A DNA stretch of 29,531 bases from Erythrobacter sp. Its GTDB lineage: Bacteria; Pseudomonadota; Alphaproteobacteria; Sphingomonadales; Sphingomonadaceae. The notes under the pieces were generated by a model. That model did not search any database. It worked only from the letters and a program-made list of their open reading frames with translations, and was not told where the DNA came from. The stretch's first letter is position 1; each line of letters opens with the position of its first letter. Shown piece by piece: positions 13,967 to 23,170 of this stretch. Location: contig NZOF01000099.1 in assembly GCA_002695185.1 (NCBI GenBank), forward strand, positions 1 through 29,531, given 5' to 3'. The position numbers were made by a program, and so were the translations under genes.

Positions 13967-14401
13967 ATGGACGAGTTGCGGGATTTTCTTGACGACATCT
14001 ATGACCCCGGCGTCGTCATGGCGCGTATCGGGCATCTTCCGCGCAACGCGCAACGCGAAATCGAGCAGATCACTCGGATCGTTCGCGCTGCATTCGGCTA
14101 TGGCGAAGCTGAAATGCCCGAGCAGGGCCAGATCCTCCGTATCGCCTTGACCGGCCCTTCTGCCGAGCGTTGCGGTGCCGGCGATGAGATCGGGGGCTAT
14201 GACTTCCACATTGCCGTCAATATCCCCGAATGCACCGATGAGGTGCATTGGCGTTTCGCGCGCAGGCTGATCGCATCCGAGATCGGCGGCCAACGCGCGG
14301 TCACGCTCGCCGTGACGGCGAAGGACTGCCCGGCCGGGATCGTCCTTTACGATGTAGGGAAGGATTTACCGCTCAACACGCGGGAATTGTCCTTCCGTTG
14401 A
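13967..14401 (+). CDS. Protein with a degenerate nucleotidyltransferase-like domain
   Basis: This 144-residue protein begins MDELRDFLDDIYDPGVV, then RIGHLPRNAQREIEQITRIV. That resembles the start of the long minimal-nucleotidyltransferase/HEPN proteins I recall from sphingomonads. The core at 57-84 (ILRIALTGPSA, then GGYDFHIAVN) occupies the place of the usual GSxARG and DxD motifs. The GS is replaced by GPSA and the paired catalytic aspartates are not evident, and no HEPN domain follows. GAGAGG precedes the ATG at 13967. It may be a catalytically dead or shortened MNT partner; the family call is a weak inference. Confidence 0.6.
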   Translation: MDELRDFLDDIYDPGVVMARIGHLPRNAQREIEQITRIVRAAFGYGEAEMPEQGQILRIALTGPSAERCGAGDEIGGYDFHIAVNIPECTDEVHWRFARRLIASEIGGQRAVTLAVTAKDCPAGIVLYDVGKDLPLNTRELSFR

Positions 14402-14545
14402 TGGGGTTTTTTGTCCCGGCCGCGCATTGAGGGACGCTGGGGGACCATCAAGGACCCTTTGGGTTCTCACGCCGATTTTCTGACCTGACGCAGCTTCGGC
14501 TCCGTTCGCGCCGCCTGTCGCGGCCCGCGATTCGGAGCCAGCAAC

Positions 14546-16594
14546 ATGACCCCTACCAAGCTGCTTGTCGGGCAGATTTTCGTCGTTTTCGCTATCGTCA
14601 TTTTGGGCGTGTGGGCGGCCACCCAATGGGCTGCCTCGATGCTCGGCTATCAGGCACAGCTCGGGCAGCCGTGGGCCTTCGCCTTCGGCGTGCCGGTCTA
14701 TCGGCCGTGGCAGATTTTTCCGTGGTGGTATCACTACGAGGCTTACGCCCCGCAAGTTTTCGACAAGGCCGGAATGCTGGCAGGCGCCAGCGGCTTCCTG
14801 GGCTGCGCTTCGGCCATCGTCGGTTCGCTCTGGCGCGCGCGCCAGAACCGTAATGTCACGACTTATGGTTCCTCACGTTGGGCGTCGCGCGGCGAGATCG
14901 AGCGGGCCGGGCTCTTCCGCAATGCCGGCGTGTTCCTCGGTCGCTATCGCGGCGAATATCTGCGCCACGACGGTCCCGAGCACGTCATGGCATTCGCGCC
15001 GACCCGTTCGGGCAAGGGCGTCGGCCTGGTCGTGCCCACCTTGTTGTCGTGGACCGGCTCGGCCGTGGTGCATGACATCAAAGGTGAGAACTGGACTTTA
15101 ACCGCAGGCTGGCGGTCGCGCTTCTCGCATTGCCTGCTGTTCAATCCGACCGATCCCCGGTCCGCGCGCTACAATCCGCTGCTGGAGGTCCGCAAAGGCC
15201 CGGACGAGGTGCGCGATGTTCAGAACATCGCCGACATTCTGGTCGACCCGGAAGGCGCGCTCGAACGGCGCTCGCACTGGGAGAAAACATCCCACAGTCT
15301 GCTGGTCGGTGCGATCCTCCACGTTCTCTATGCGGAGGAAGAAAAGACCCTCGCGCGCGTCGCCACCTTCCTCTCCGATCCCCAACGGTCGTTCGCCCAC
15401 ACGCTGCGCCGGATGATGGCGACCAACCATCTCGGCACCAAGGAGCATCCGCAAGTTCACCCGGTCGTCGCCAGCGCGGCGCGCGAGGTCTTGAACAAGT
15501 CCGAAAACGAAAGGTCCGGCGTCCTCAGCACGGCCATGTCGTTCCTCGGCCTCTATCGCGATCCCACCGTGGCGCAGACCACGGCCGCTTGTGACTGGCG
15601 GATCACCGACCTTGTGGACGGGCCGGTGCCGGTGTCGCTCTATCTTGTCATTCCGCCGTCCGATATTTCGCGGACCAAGCCGCTTGTCCGGCTGGTATTG
15701 AACCAGATCGGCCGCCGCTTGACCGAGCGGCTGGAGGGCGACCCCAAGAAAAGCCGCAAGCATCAGCTCTTGATGATGCTGGACGAGTTCCCGGCATTAG
15801 GCCGCCTCGACTTCTTTGAAACCGCGCTCGCCTTCATGGCCGGTTACGGCATCCGCGCCTATCTGATTGCACAATCGCTCAATCAGATCAGCAAAGCCTA
15901 TGGCGAGAACAACGCCATATTGGACAACTGCCACGTCCGCATAGCGTTCAGCTCCAATGACGAGCGCACGGCCAAGCGGATCAGCGATGCGCTGGGCACC
16001 GCCACCGAACTGCGCGCGCAGCGCAACTATGCGGGCCACCGTCTCGCCCCCTGGCTGTCGCACGTCATGGTGTCGCGGCAGGAGACGGCCCGCCCGCTGC
16101 TGACCCCCGGCGAGGTGATGCAGCTTCCGCCAGCCGACGAGCTGGTCCTTGTCTCCGGCCTCGCGCCCGTTCGCGCCAAGAAGCTGCGCTACTACGAGGA
16201 CCGCAATTTCACGTCGCGCGTCCTGCCGCCGCCCAGCCTCGACAGTAGCGATGGCGTCTATGTCGATCGCCCCAAGCCGCGCCCCGACGATTGGGGAAGC
16301 GAGGTCCGCGGGTTGCACGACGCACTGGCGGCCGATGCAGACGAGCATGGGCCGACCGACGAGGAATCCGAAGGCGGCTTGCAGCAGCAGCGCCATCCCG
16401 GCCTGCCCGAAGAGCAGCCCGCCAAGTCCGTTGAGCGCGAACAGGACAGCGTTCCCGGTGACGACGAGGACAGCGATCCCGCCGCCGACCGGCGCGCGAT
16501 GACGACGCTCACCAATGTCGCGCGCGCCGTCGCCATCAACGAGGGCAAGCCGCGCGGCAATGACCTGGTTCCCAGCTTCGGAGGGGACAGGTGA
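14546..16594 (+). CDS. traG: TraG, type IV coupling protein (VirD4)
   Basis: This 682-residue inner-membrane ATPase links the relaxase-DNA complex to the secretion channel. Two N-terminal membrane segments (about 8-33 and 74-96) flank a short periplasmic loop. Walker A is APTRSGKGVG at 151-160 and Walker B is LLMMLDEFPALG at 408-419. The C-terminal 100 residues are acidic and low in complexity, typical of the substrate-docking tail. GGAG lies 8 bp before the ATG. The TGA shares its A with the ATG of the next gene, beginning the long coupled transfer operon. Length is close to that of other TraG proteins of this ICE type. Confidence 0.95.
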   Translation: MTPTKLLVGQIFVVFAIVILGVWAATQWAASMLGYQAQLGQPWAFAFGVPVYRPWQIFPWWYHYEAYAPQVFDKAGMLAGASGFLGCASAIVGSLWRARQNRNVTTYGSSRWASRGEIERAGLFRNAGVFLGRYRGEYLRHDGPEHVMAFAPTRSGKGVGLVVPTLLSWTGSAVVHDIKGENWTLTAGWRSRFSHCLLFNPTDPRSARYNPLLEVRKGPDEVRDVQNIADILVDPEGALERRSHWEKTSHSLLVGAILHVLYAEEEKTLARVATFLSDPQRSFAHTLRRMMATNHLGTKEHPQVHPVVASAAREVLNKSENERSGVLSTAMSFLGLYRDPTVAQTTAACDWRITDLVDGPVPVSLYLVIPPSDISRTKPLVRLVLNQIGRRLTERLEGDPKKSRKHQLLMMLDEFPALGRLDFFETALAFMAGYGIRAYLIAQSLNQISKAYGENNAILDNCHVRIAFSSNDERTAKRISDALGTATELRAQRNYAGHRLAPWLSHVMVSRQETARPLLTPGEVMQLPPADELVLVSGLAPVRAKKLRYYEDRNFTSRVLPPPSLDSSDGVYVDRPKPRPDDWGSEVRGLHDALAADADEHGPTDEESEGGLQQQRHPGLPEEQPAKSVEREQDSVPGDDEDSDPAADRRAMTTLTNVARAVAINEGKPRGNDLVPSFGGDR

Positions 16595-17004
16595 TGCGGA
16601 ACCGCGACAAGGTGCGTTACCAGCTTTTCCTTGAACCCCGCCTGGCCGAACGGCTGGAGGAAATGGCCGCCAAGCCCGGCGTCGCGCGCTCCGACATATT
16701 GGTGGCCGCGCTCGACGCCTGGCTGACCCGGCAGGGCAGTCACGAACTGGACGACCGTTTCGGCGGACGGCTCGATCGTATGAGCCTCCAGCTTGGGCGC
16801 GTCAGCCGCGACGTTCAGGTTCTCTTGGAAAGCCTCTCGCTTTTCATCCACCAGCAATATTGCCTGACCGCCCAGCTTCCCGAACCGGATGCCGCCGCAC
16901 GCGCGATCGGCCGCGACCGTTTTGACAGGTTCATCGAGCAGATCGGCCGCCAGATGGCCGCCGGCACCCCGGCCCTCATTCAGCACGGCGAGCCGGCGCA
17001 ATGA
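16594..17004 (+). CDS. CopG-type ribbon-helix-helix protein of the transfer operon
   Basis: This 136-residue protein begins RYQLFLEPRLAERLEEMAA followed by RSDILVAALDAWLT, which is a ribbon-helix-helix DNA-binding fold. It continues with a helical, possibly oligomerising region (about 55-110). Its position between traG and trbB is the usual one for CopG-family proteins in these elements, where a role as transfer regulator or relaxosome accessory is suspected. The TGATG junction to traG and the ATGA overlap with trbB show tight coupling. GAGGGGACAG supplies the ribosome site. Confidence 0.85.
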   Translation: MRNRDKVRYQLFLEPRLAERLEEMAAKPGVARSDILVAALDAWLTRQGSHELDDRFGGRLDRMSLQLGRVSRDVQVLLESLSLFIHQQYCLTAQLPEPDAAARAIGRDRFDRFIEQIGRQMAAGTPALIQHGEPAQ

Positions 17005-17993
17005 GCGGCTTCGTCAACGAGGCTGCACAGGGCCGCCGCCGCGCCATGCTGCGAACGGCGATGGGGCCGGCGATCGGCGCGGCGCTGGGCGACGAGCGCG
17101 TCATCGAGATCATGGTCAATCCCGACGGCTCGCTCCGGCTCGACCTGCTGGGCGAAGGCCGCGTCGATACCGACGTGCGGATCGAGCCGGCCGAAGCCGA
17201 GCGCATCATTCGCCTGGTTGCCTCGCATATGCGTGTCGAGGTTCATGCGGGCGCGCCCGTCATCAGCGCCGAACTGCCGGAAGGCGGCGAGCGCTTCGAG
17301 GGATTGTTGCCGCCGGTATCGGCCGCACCCTGCTTTTCCATCCGCAAACCCGCAGCCCGTATCCATCGCCTCATCGACTATGTGGCCGACGGCATCATGC
17401 GCCCCGAAGTCGCGCGGGTGCTGTCGATGGCCGTGATCGAGCGCAAGAACATCCTTGTCGCGGGTGGCACGTCATCGGGCAAAACCACGCTCGCCAACGC
17501 ACTCTTGTCCGAAATGGCGACGCTGGACGAGCGGGTCATCATCATCGAGGACACGCGCGAGTTGCAGTGCGCCGCGCCCGATACCGTGGCGCTCCGCACC
17601 AAGCCCGGCGTCGTCTCAATGGCCGATCTTGTGCGCTCGACGCTGCGCCTTCGCCCGGATCGCATCATCGTGGGCGAGGTCCGGGGCGGCGAAGCGCTCG
17701 ATATGCTCAAAGCCTGGAATACCGGGCATCCCGGCGGCATCGCCACCGTCCACGCCAACAGCGCCCGCTCCGCACTCTACCGCGTCGAGCAGCTTGTTTC
17801 GGAAAGCGTCGTCACCGTTCCCCGCCGCCTCATCGCGGAGGCAATCGACATGGTGGTGTTCATCTCCGGCCGGGGCACCGGCCGCAGGATCGAGGCCGTC
17901 TCAGAGGTTCGCGGCCTGGATGCCGACGGCGACTACGCCGTCACCGACCTCTCAATCCCCCACAACTTAACCCCCGACAGGAGAGACGCATGA
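17001..17993 (+). CDS. trbB: TrbB, VirB11-type traffic ATPase
   Basis: This 330-residue hexameric cytoplasmic ATPase powers pilus assembly and DNA transfer. Walker A is GGTSSGKTT at 155-163, the Asp box is IIIEDTREL near 180, Walker B is DRIIVGEVRGGEAL near 220, and the His box is GHPGGIATVHANS near 240. Length fits the family (about 320-350). It overlaps the CopG gene by ATGA and trbC by ATGA. Confidence 0.96.
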   Translation: MSGFVNEAAQGRRRAMLRTAMGPAIGAALGDERVIEIMVNPDGSLRLDLLGEGRVDTDVRIEPAEAERIIRLVASHMRVEVHAGAPVISAELPEGGERFEGLLPPVSAAPCFSIRKPAARIHRLIDYVADGIMRPEVARVLSMAVIERKNILVAGGTSSGKTTLANALLSEMATLDERVIIIEDTRELQCAAPDTVALRTKPGVVSMADLVRSTLRLRPDRIIVGEVRGGEALDMLKAWNTGHPGGIATVHANSARSALYRVEQLVSESVVTVPRRLIAEAIDMVVFISGRGTGRRIEAVSEVRGLDADGDYAVTDLSIPHNLTPDRRDA

Positions 17994-18337
17994 CTATTGC
18001 CCGCAAATCCCGGCTCAACGGGACAACCGCCCTCACTTCCAGTCTAGCCGTATCGGCGGCAGGCGCCATTCTCATTCCTGCCGTCGCGATGGCGGCCGGA
18101 TCGGGAATGCCCTGGGAAGAACCGCTGCAACAGGTTCTGGAATCCGTCCAAGGTCCCGTCGCCAAGATCGTCGCCGTGCTGATTATCATTACCACCGGAC
18201 TTGCGCTTGCCTTCGGGGAAACGTCCGGCGGCTTCCGCAAGCTGATCCAGATCGTGTTCGGCTTGTCTATCGCGTTCGCGGCCAGCTCCTTCTTCCTCAG
18301 CTTCTTCTCCTTCGGCGGGGGAGCGATGATCGCATGA
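17990..18337 (+). CDS. trbC: TrbC, conjugative pilin precursor (VirB2)
   Basis: The 115-residue prepilin has a long signal peptide with cleavage predicted after Ala35 (VAMA|AGSG). Two hydrophobic segments follow (about 56-74 and 86-107). In RP4 the mature pilin is made by signal peptidase and TraF and is circularised; TraF of this element is at 7743. AGGAGAGA lies before the ATG at 17990, which overlaps the trbB stop. Confidence 0.94.
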   Translation: MTIARKSRLNGTTALTSSLAVSAAGAILIPAVAMAAGSGMPWEEPLQQVLESVQGPVAKIVAVLIIITTGLALAFGETSGGFRKLIQIVFGLSIAFAASSFFLSFFSFGGGAMIA

Positions 18338-18603
18338 CAAGCGGTGGTTCCATCGAAGGCTTCGAGGTGCCGCTTCACCGCGCGCTCACCGAACCGATCC
18401 TGTTGGGCGGTGCGCCACGGGGCATCGCAATTCTCAACGGCACGCTCGCAGCCGCGATGGGGTTGGGCCTCCAGCAATGGATAGCCGGGCTGGTTCTCTG
18501 GCTCGCGGGCCATAGCCTCGCTGTCTTCGCCGCCAAGCGCGATCCCGATTTCGCGGCCGTCCTTGCCCGTCACCTTCGGCAAAAGGCGTATCTCTCATGC
18601 TGA
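18334..18603 (+). CDS. trbD: TrbD, VirB3-like inner-membrane protein
   Basis: This 89-residue protein begins with the family-typical GFEVPLHRALTEPILLGGAPR. A hydrophobic hairpin follows (about 30-68). It then ends in AAKRDPDFAAVLARHLRQKAYL, the usual cytosolic tail of VirB3 proteins that contacts VirB4. It overlaps trbC by ATGA and trbE by 7 bp. Confidence 0.94.
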   Translation: MTSGGSIEGFEVPLHRALTEPILLGGAPRGIAILNGTLAAAMGLGLQQWIAGLVLWLAGHSLAVFAAKRDPDFAAVLARHLRQKAYLSC

Positions 18604-21065
18604 ATCTGCGTGAATATCGAGACACGGCCGACCGGCTGGCCGATCATTTGCCTTGGGCCGCGCTGGTGGCGCCGGGTGTCGTCTTGAACAAGGACGGGTC
18701 ATTCCAACGGACCTTTCGCTTTCGCGGCCCCGATCTGGAATCGGCCACCGAAGCCGAACTTGTCTCCGTCTGCGCGCGGGCGAACAACGCGCTTCGCAGG
18801 CTGGGCAGCGGATGGGCGCTGTTCTTCGACGCCGAGCGCGTCGAGGCACTGGGCTATCCTGACAGCCACTTTTCCGATCCCGCGTCCTGGCTGGTGGACG
18901 AGGAACGCCGCGCGCATTTCGACGGACGGCGCGGCCAGCATTTCGAGAGCCGCTATCACCTGACAATCTGCTACCTGCCGCCCGCCGATCAGGTCAGCCG
19001 CGCCGAGCGCGCCCTGCTTGAACGGGATCAGCCGCAGGAAGGCCGCGACTGGCGGCAAGAGCTTCGCGCCTTCACCGCGGAGACGGAGCGCCTGTCGGAT
19101 CTTCTGTCAGGCATCATGCCGGAGGTGCGCCCGCTGGACGACGGCGAGACGCTGACTTTCCTCCACCGCTGCATATCGCCGAAGCACCATCCGGTCGCGG
19201 TGCCCGCAACGCCGATGTATCTCGATGGCCTGTTGGTCGATGCGCCGCTGTCCGGCGGTATCGAGCCGATGCTGGGCGGCCGGCATTTGCGGACCGTGAC
19301 GGTGCTGGGCTTCCCCAACGCCACGCGGCCAGGAATCCTCGATGCGCTCAACCATCAGGACTTCGCCTATCGCTGGGCGACCCGCTTCATCGCGCTCGAC
19401 AAGACGGCCGCCAACAAGGCGCTGACCCGTATCCGTCGCCAGTGGTTCAACAAGCGCAAGTCGATCGCGCAGTTGATGCGCGAGGTGATGATGAACGAGC
19501 CGGTGCCGCTGACCGACAGCGACGCCGACAACAAGGTTGCCGACGCGGACCTGGCCTTGCAGGCGTTGGGCGGCGATCATGTCGCCTTCGGCTATTACAC
19601 CGCCACCATCACGGTAAGCGATGAAGACCGCGCCGCCGCTGATGAGAAGGTCCGCATTGTCGAACGGATCGTCAACGGGCTGGGCTTCACCTGCATACGC
19701 GAAAGCGTCAACGCGGTGGAGGCATGGCTTGGAAGCTTGCCGGGGCACGTTTACGCGAACGTCCGCCAGCCTCTTATTCACACGTTGAACCTGGCCCACC
19801 TCATGCCGCTGTCCTCCGTATGGGCAGGACCGGCGCGCAACGAGCATCTGGACGGGCCGCCGCTGCTCTATGCGGAAACGTCCGGTTCCACACCATTCCG
19901 CCTGTCCACCCATGTTGGCGACGTCGGCCATATGCTCGTTGTCGGCCCGACCGGCGCAGGCAAGTCCGTCCTGCTGGCGCTGCTTGCCTTGCAGTTCCGC
20001 CGCTATGCCGGATCGCAGGTCTATATCTTCGATAAGGGCCTGTCGGCACGCGCGGCCGTGCTGGCGATGGGCGGCGAGCATCATGCCCTTGGCGAAAATG
20101 ACGCGCTGGCCTTCCAGCCGCTCCGCAACATTGACGACGATGGCGAGCGGGCGTGGGCGGCCGAATGGGTCGCCTCGCTGTTCGCCCATGAGCGGGTGGA
20201 CGTGACCCCGGAGGTGAAGGAAGCACTTTGGTCCGCGCTCACCAGCCTTGCCAGCGCACCGCCCGAAGAGCGCACGCTGACCGGCCTGTCCGTCCTTTTG
20301 CAGTCCAATGCGCTCAAAGCCGCGCTCCTGCCCTACACGCTTGAAGGGCCGTTTGGTCGCTTGCTGGATGCGGCGGAAGACCGCCTGACCCTCAGCGACG
20401 TGCAATGCTTCGAGACGGAAGCCTTGATGAACATGGGCAGCGTCGTGCTGCCGGTCCTCACCTATCTGTTCCACCGGCTTGAAGAACGGTTCGACGGGCG
20501 GCCCACCTTGCTCATTCTGGATGAGGCATGGGTGTTCCTCGACAACCCGCTGTTCGCTGCCCGAATCCGCGAGTGGTTGAAGGTTCTCCGCAAGAAGAAC
20601 GTCTCGGTGATCTTCGCTACGCAGAGCCTTGCAGACATTGCCGATAGCAGCATTGCCCCGGCGATCATCGAAAGCTGCCCGCAGCGCATCCTGCTCGCCA
20701 ATGATAGGGCGATCGAGCCGCAGGCCCGCGCCGCCTACGAGCGGTTTGGGCTGAACGAGCGCCAGATCGAGCTTGTCGGCCGCGCTACGCCGAAGCGGCA
20801 TTATTATCTTCAGTCGCGGCGCGGCAATCGCCTGTTCGAGCTGGCGCTTGGCCCGGTCGCGCTGTCGCTGTGCGGCGCATCCGATCCCGCGACGCAGACC
20901 CTCATTGACGACCTGCTCAGGGAGAAAGGACCCGACGGCTTTGGCGCCGCCTTCCTTGAAGCACGCGGCCTGCCTTGGGCCGCCGGTCTTCTCCGAGACT
21001 TCCCCGGCGCGATCCGCGCCGGGGGAGACAACTTCATCCCCCAGCAGAAGGAGTTTTCGATATGA
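18597..21065 (+). CDS. trbE: TrbE, VirB4-type secretion ATPase
   Basis: The 822-residue ATPase has a CagE/TrbE N-terminal domain (about 10-400). Walker A is VGPTGAGKSVLL around 449-460 and Walker B is LILDEAWVFL at 639-648. A conserved VIFATQSLADIADS follows. It energises assembly of the channel and works with TrbB and TraG at the inner membrane. Full family length. It overlaps both neighbours (7 bp with trbD, ATGA with trbJ). Confidence 0.96.
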   Translation: MLNLREYRDTADRLADHLPWAALVAPGVVLNKDGSFQRTFRFRGPDLESATEAELVSVCARANNALRRLGSGWALFFDAERVEALGYPDSHFSDPASWLVDEERRAHFDGRRGQHFESRYHLTICYLPPADQVSRAERALLERDQPQEGRDWRQELRAFTAETERLSDLLSGIMPEVRPLDDGETLTFLHRCISPKHHPVAVPATPMYLDGLLVDAPLSGGIEPMLGGRHLRTVTVLGFPNATRPGILDALNHQDFAYRWATRFIALDKTAANKALTRIRRQWFNKRKSIAQLMREVMMNEPVPLTDSDADNKVADADLALQALGGDHVAFGYYTATITVSDEDRAAADEKVRIVERIVNGLGFTCIRESVNAVEAWLGSLPGHVYANVRQPLIHTLNLAHLMPLSSVWAGPARNEHLDGPPLLYAETSGSTPFRLSTHVGDVGHMLVVGPTGAGKSVLLALLALQFRRYAGSQVYIFDKGLSARAAVLAMGGEHHALGENDALAFQPLRNIDDDGERAWAAEWVASLFAHERVDVTPEVKEALWSALTSLASAPPEERTLTGLSVLLQSNALKAALLPYTLEGPFGRLLDAAEDRLTLSDVQCFETEALMNMGSVVLPVLTYLFHRLEERFDGRPTLLILDEAWVFLDNPLFAARIREWLKVLRKKNVSVIFATQSLADIADSSIAPAIIESCPQRILLANDRAIEPQARAAYERFGLNERQIELVGRATPKRHYYLQSRRGNRLFELALGPVALSLCGASDPATQTLIDDLLREKGPDGFGAAFLEARGLPWAAGLLRDFPGAIRAGGDNFIPQQKEFSI

Positions 21066-21793
21066 AATCCCGCATTCTTGCCACCGCTCTCGCATCCGTG
21101 GCGATCACCGGCACGGCCATCGTGCCGATCGCGCCCGCGCAGGCGCAGTTTGGCGGCGTTGTATTCGATCCGTCGAACTACGCGCAAAACGTCCTCACCG
21201 CTGCGCGGACGCTCCAGCAGGTCAACAACCAAATCCAGTCGCTGCAAAATCAGGCTACGATGCTGACCAACATGGCGAAGCAGCTCCAGCGGCTCGACTT
21301 CTCCAGCCTGTCGCAGATCACCCGGTCGATGCAGCGCATCGACACTCTGATGACGCAGGCACAGGGCATCGCCTTCGACCTGGCTTCGACCGACACGGCG
21401 CTGCGCGAACAGTTTCCCGAAATTTTCGACGCGGCGATGACCACCAATCAGGCCGTCGCCCGCGCGCAGGCGCAATGGCAGGCCGCGATGAAGGGTTATC
21501 GTCAGACCATGCGCGTTCAGGCGCAAGTGGTCGAGAATGTGCAGGCCGACGCCGGCTTGCTGTCCGAACTGGTATCGCAGAGCCAAAGCGCGACCGGCAG
21601 CTTGCAGGCCCAGCAGGCGACCAACCAGCTTATCGCGCTCTCCACCAAGCAGCAGCTCCAGATTCAGAACATGATGGCGGCGCAATATCGCGCCGACGCG
21701 CTGGAACGCGCGCGGCAGGCGCAGGCGCTTGAGGCCGCGCGGGTGGCGACCACGCGCTTCATCGGATCGCGTGAAATCTACACGCGGCCCTGA
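21062..21793 (+). CDS. trbJ: TrbJ, VirB5-like pilus-tip/periplasmic protein
   Basis: The 243-residue protein has a signal peptide cut near Ala28 (PAQA|QFGG). Long helical, Gln-rich coiled-coil segments follow (NNQIQSLQNQATMLTNMAKQ and the region about 170-235). The start at 21062 follows AAGGAG and overlaps the trbE stop; longer in-frame starts lie inside trbE. No trbK entry-exclusion gene follows: only 30 bp separate this gene from trbL. A partner cell may therefore be excluded by other means. Confidence 0.93.
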   Translation: MKSRILATALASVAITGTAIVPIAPAQAQFGGVVFDPSNYAQNVLTAARTLQQVNNQIQSLQNQATMLTNMAKQLQRLDFSSLSQITRSMQRIDTLMTQAQGIAFDLASTDTALREQFPEIFDAAMTTNQAVARAQAQWQAAMKGYRQTMRVQAQVVENVQADAGLLSELVSQSQSATGSLQAQQATNQLIALSTKQQLQIQNMMAAQYRADALERARQAQALEAARVATTRFIGSREIYTRP

Positions 21794-21823
21794 CCACGAT
21801 CCCCCAGCCAGGCGGCCCCAACG

Positions 21824-23164
21824 ATGAACCCGAATCTCAATATCATCGACCGCTTCATGCAGGCGTTCGTGACCTATATCGACAGCGGCTTCGGCCTGCT
21901 GGGGCCGGACGTGGCGTTCCTGACCACCATCCTTATCGGCATCGACGTGACCTTGGCCGCGCTCTGGTGGGCGATGGACAACGATCAGGATGTGTTGGGA
22001 AAATTCATAAAGAAGGTGCTCTATGTGGGCGCCTTCGCCTTCATCCTCGGCAATTTCAACAATCTTGCCGACATCATCTTTCGCAGCTTCGCCGGCCTCG
22101 GCATCACGGCGGGCGGCGGCGGCATATCCCCCGATGATCTCATGCGCCCCGGTGCGATCGGCGGCACCGGCTTCACCGCGGCTTGGCCGCTGCTGAACAA
22201 GGCAGGAAGCATGATGGGCTTCCCGCAATTTTTCGGAAACTTCCTCAATATCGCGGTGCTTCTGGTCTGCTGGTTCCTGGTGGTCCTGGCCTTCTTTTTG
22301 CTGGCCGCGCAGCTTTTCATCACGATCCTTGAGTTCAAGCTGACCAGCCTTGCGGGCTTCGTCCTGGTGCCGTTCGCGCTCTGGAACAAGTCGAGCTTTT
22401 TGGCCGAACGGGTGCTGGGCCACGTCATTTCCAGTGGCATCAAGGTCATGGTTCTGGCCGTCATTATCGGCATCGGCACCAGCCTGTTCGGCGAAATGAA
22501 AACCCTTGTCGGGGAAGATCCCGGCATCGCGGAGGCGCTGACCCTGCTCATGGGCGCGCTGACCTTGTTTGGTCTTGCCATCTTTGGCCCCGGTATTGCG
22601 GCCGGCCTTGTGAGCGGTGCTCCCCAACTTGGCGCCGGCGCCGCCGTGGGCACGGTCGCAGGCGCGGCCATCGCGGCGGGTGGCGCGGCCATGCTCGGCG
22701 CGCGCGCCGCGATGGGCGGCCTGTCCGCGATCCGCGCCGGAACAGCGATGGGATCGGCAGCGCAGGCCGCATACCAGATCGGGCAGGCCGGAGGCGGAGG
22801 CGTCAAGGCTGGCTTTGGCGGTGTCGCGCAGGCGGCCAGCAATATGGCCGATCAAAGGATTCAGGCCGCCTCCGCGAGCATCCAATCGAGATTTCGCGCC
22901 GATGCCGCACGCGGACGTGATGCCGCGTGGTCCGCAATGAACATGGACACGCTGATGCCCGGCGCTCGCCCGCCAGGTGCAGCCGCCAGCGGCGCGGGAA
23001 CCGCCGGGCAAGCTGCCTCGCAGTCATCCGCAGCCCCGGCATGGGCGCAAAATATGCGCTCCGAGCAGACCGCGCGCCATCGCCGCCAGATCGCGATGCA
23101 GACTGTCAGGGACGGCGACCGGCCAGGCGGCGCCGCCAACCCCGACCTCAGCCAGAAGGAGTGA
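21824..23164 (+). CDS. trbL: TrbL, VirB6-like polytopic membrane protein
   Basis: This 446-residue protein has five to seven hydrophobic segments between about residues 25 and 300. The conserved core around GFPQFFGNFLNIAVLL and FVLVPFALWNKSSFLAERVLG is typical of TrbL. An Ala/Gly-rich stretch and a long polar, probably disordered tail (about 300-446) follow. It forms part of the inner-membrane pore. It starts 30 bp after trbJ and is followed by trbF after 6 bp. Confidence 0.95.
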   Translation: MNPNLNIIDRFMQAFVTYIDSGFGLLGPDVAFLTTILIGIDVTLAALWWAMDNDQDVLGKFIKKVLYVGAFAFILGNFNNLADIIFRSFAGLGITAGGGGISPDDLMRPGAIGGTGFTAAWPLLNKAGSMMGFPQFFGNFLNIAVLLVCWFLVVLAFFLLAAQLFITILEFKLTSLAGFVLVPFALWNKSSFLAERVLGHVISSGIKVMVLAVIIGIGTSLFGEMKTLVGEDPGIAEALTLLMGALTLFGLAIFGPGIAAGLVSGAPQLGAGAAVGTVAGAAIAAGGAAMLGARAAMGGLSAIRAGTAMGSAAQAAYQIGQAGGGGVKAGFGGVAQAASNMADQRIQAASASIQSRFRADAARGRDAAWSAMNMDTLMPGARPPGAAASGAGTAGQAASQSSAAPAWAQNMRSEQTARHRRQIAMQTVRDGDRPGGAANPDLSQKE

Positions 23165-23170
23165 TGCCCC

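Noticed and set aside
19107..21095. 662-residue minus-strand frame opposite trbE
   Set aside because: Same reason: a shadow frame produced by high GC at third codon positions of trbE.
20810..23011. 733-residue minus-strand frame opposite trbE-trbJ-trbL
   Set aside because: It is a shadow of strongly coding plus-strand genes in GC-rich DNA, with an His/Arg/Gly-rich composition and no recognisable motif.
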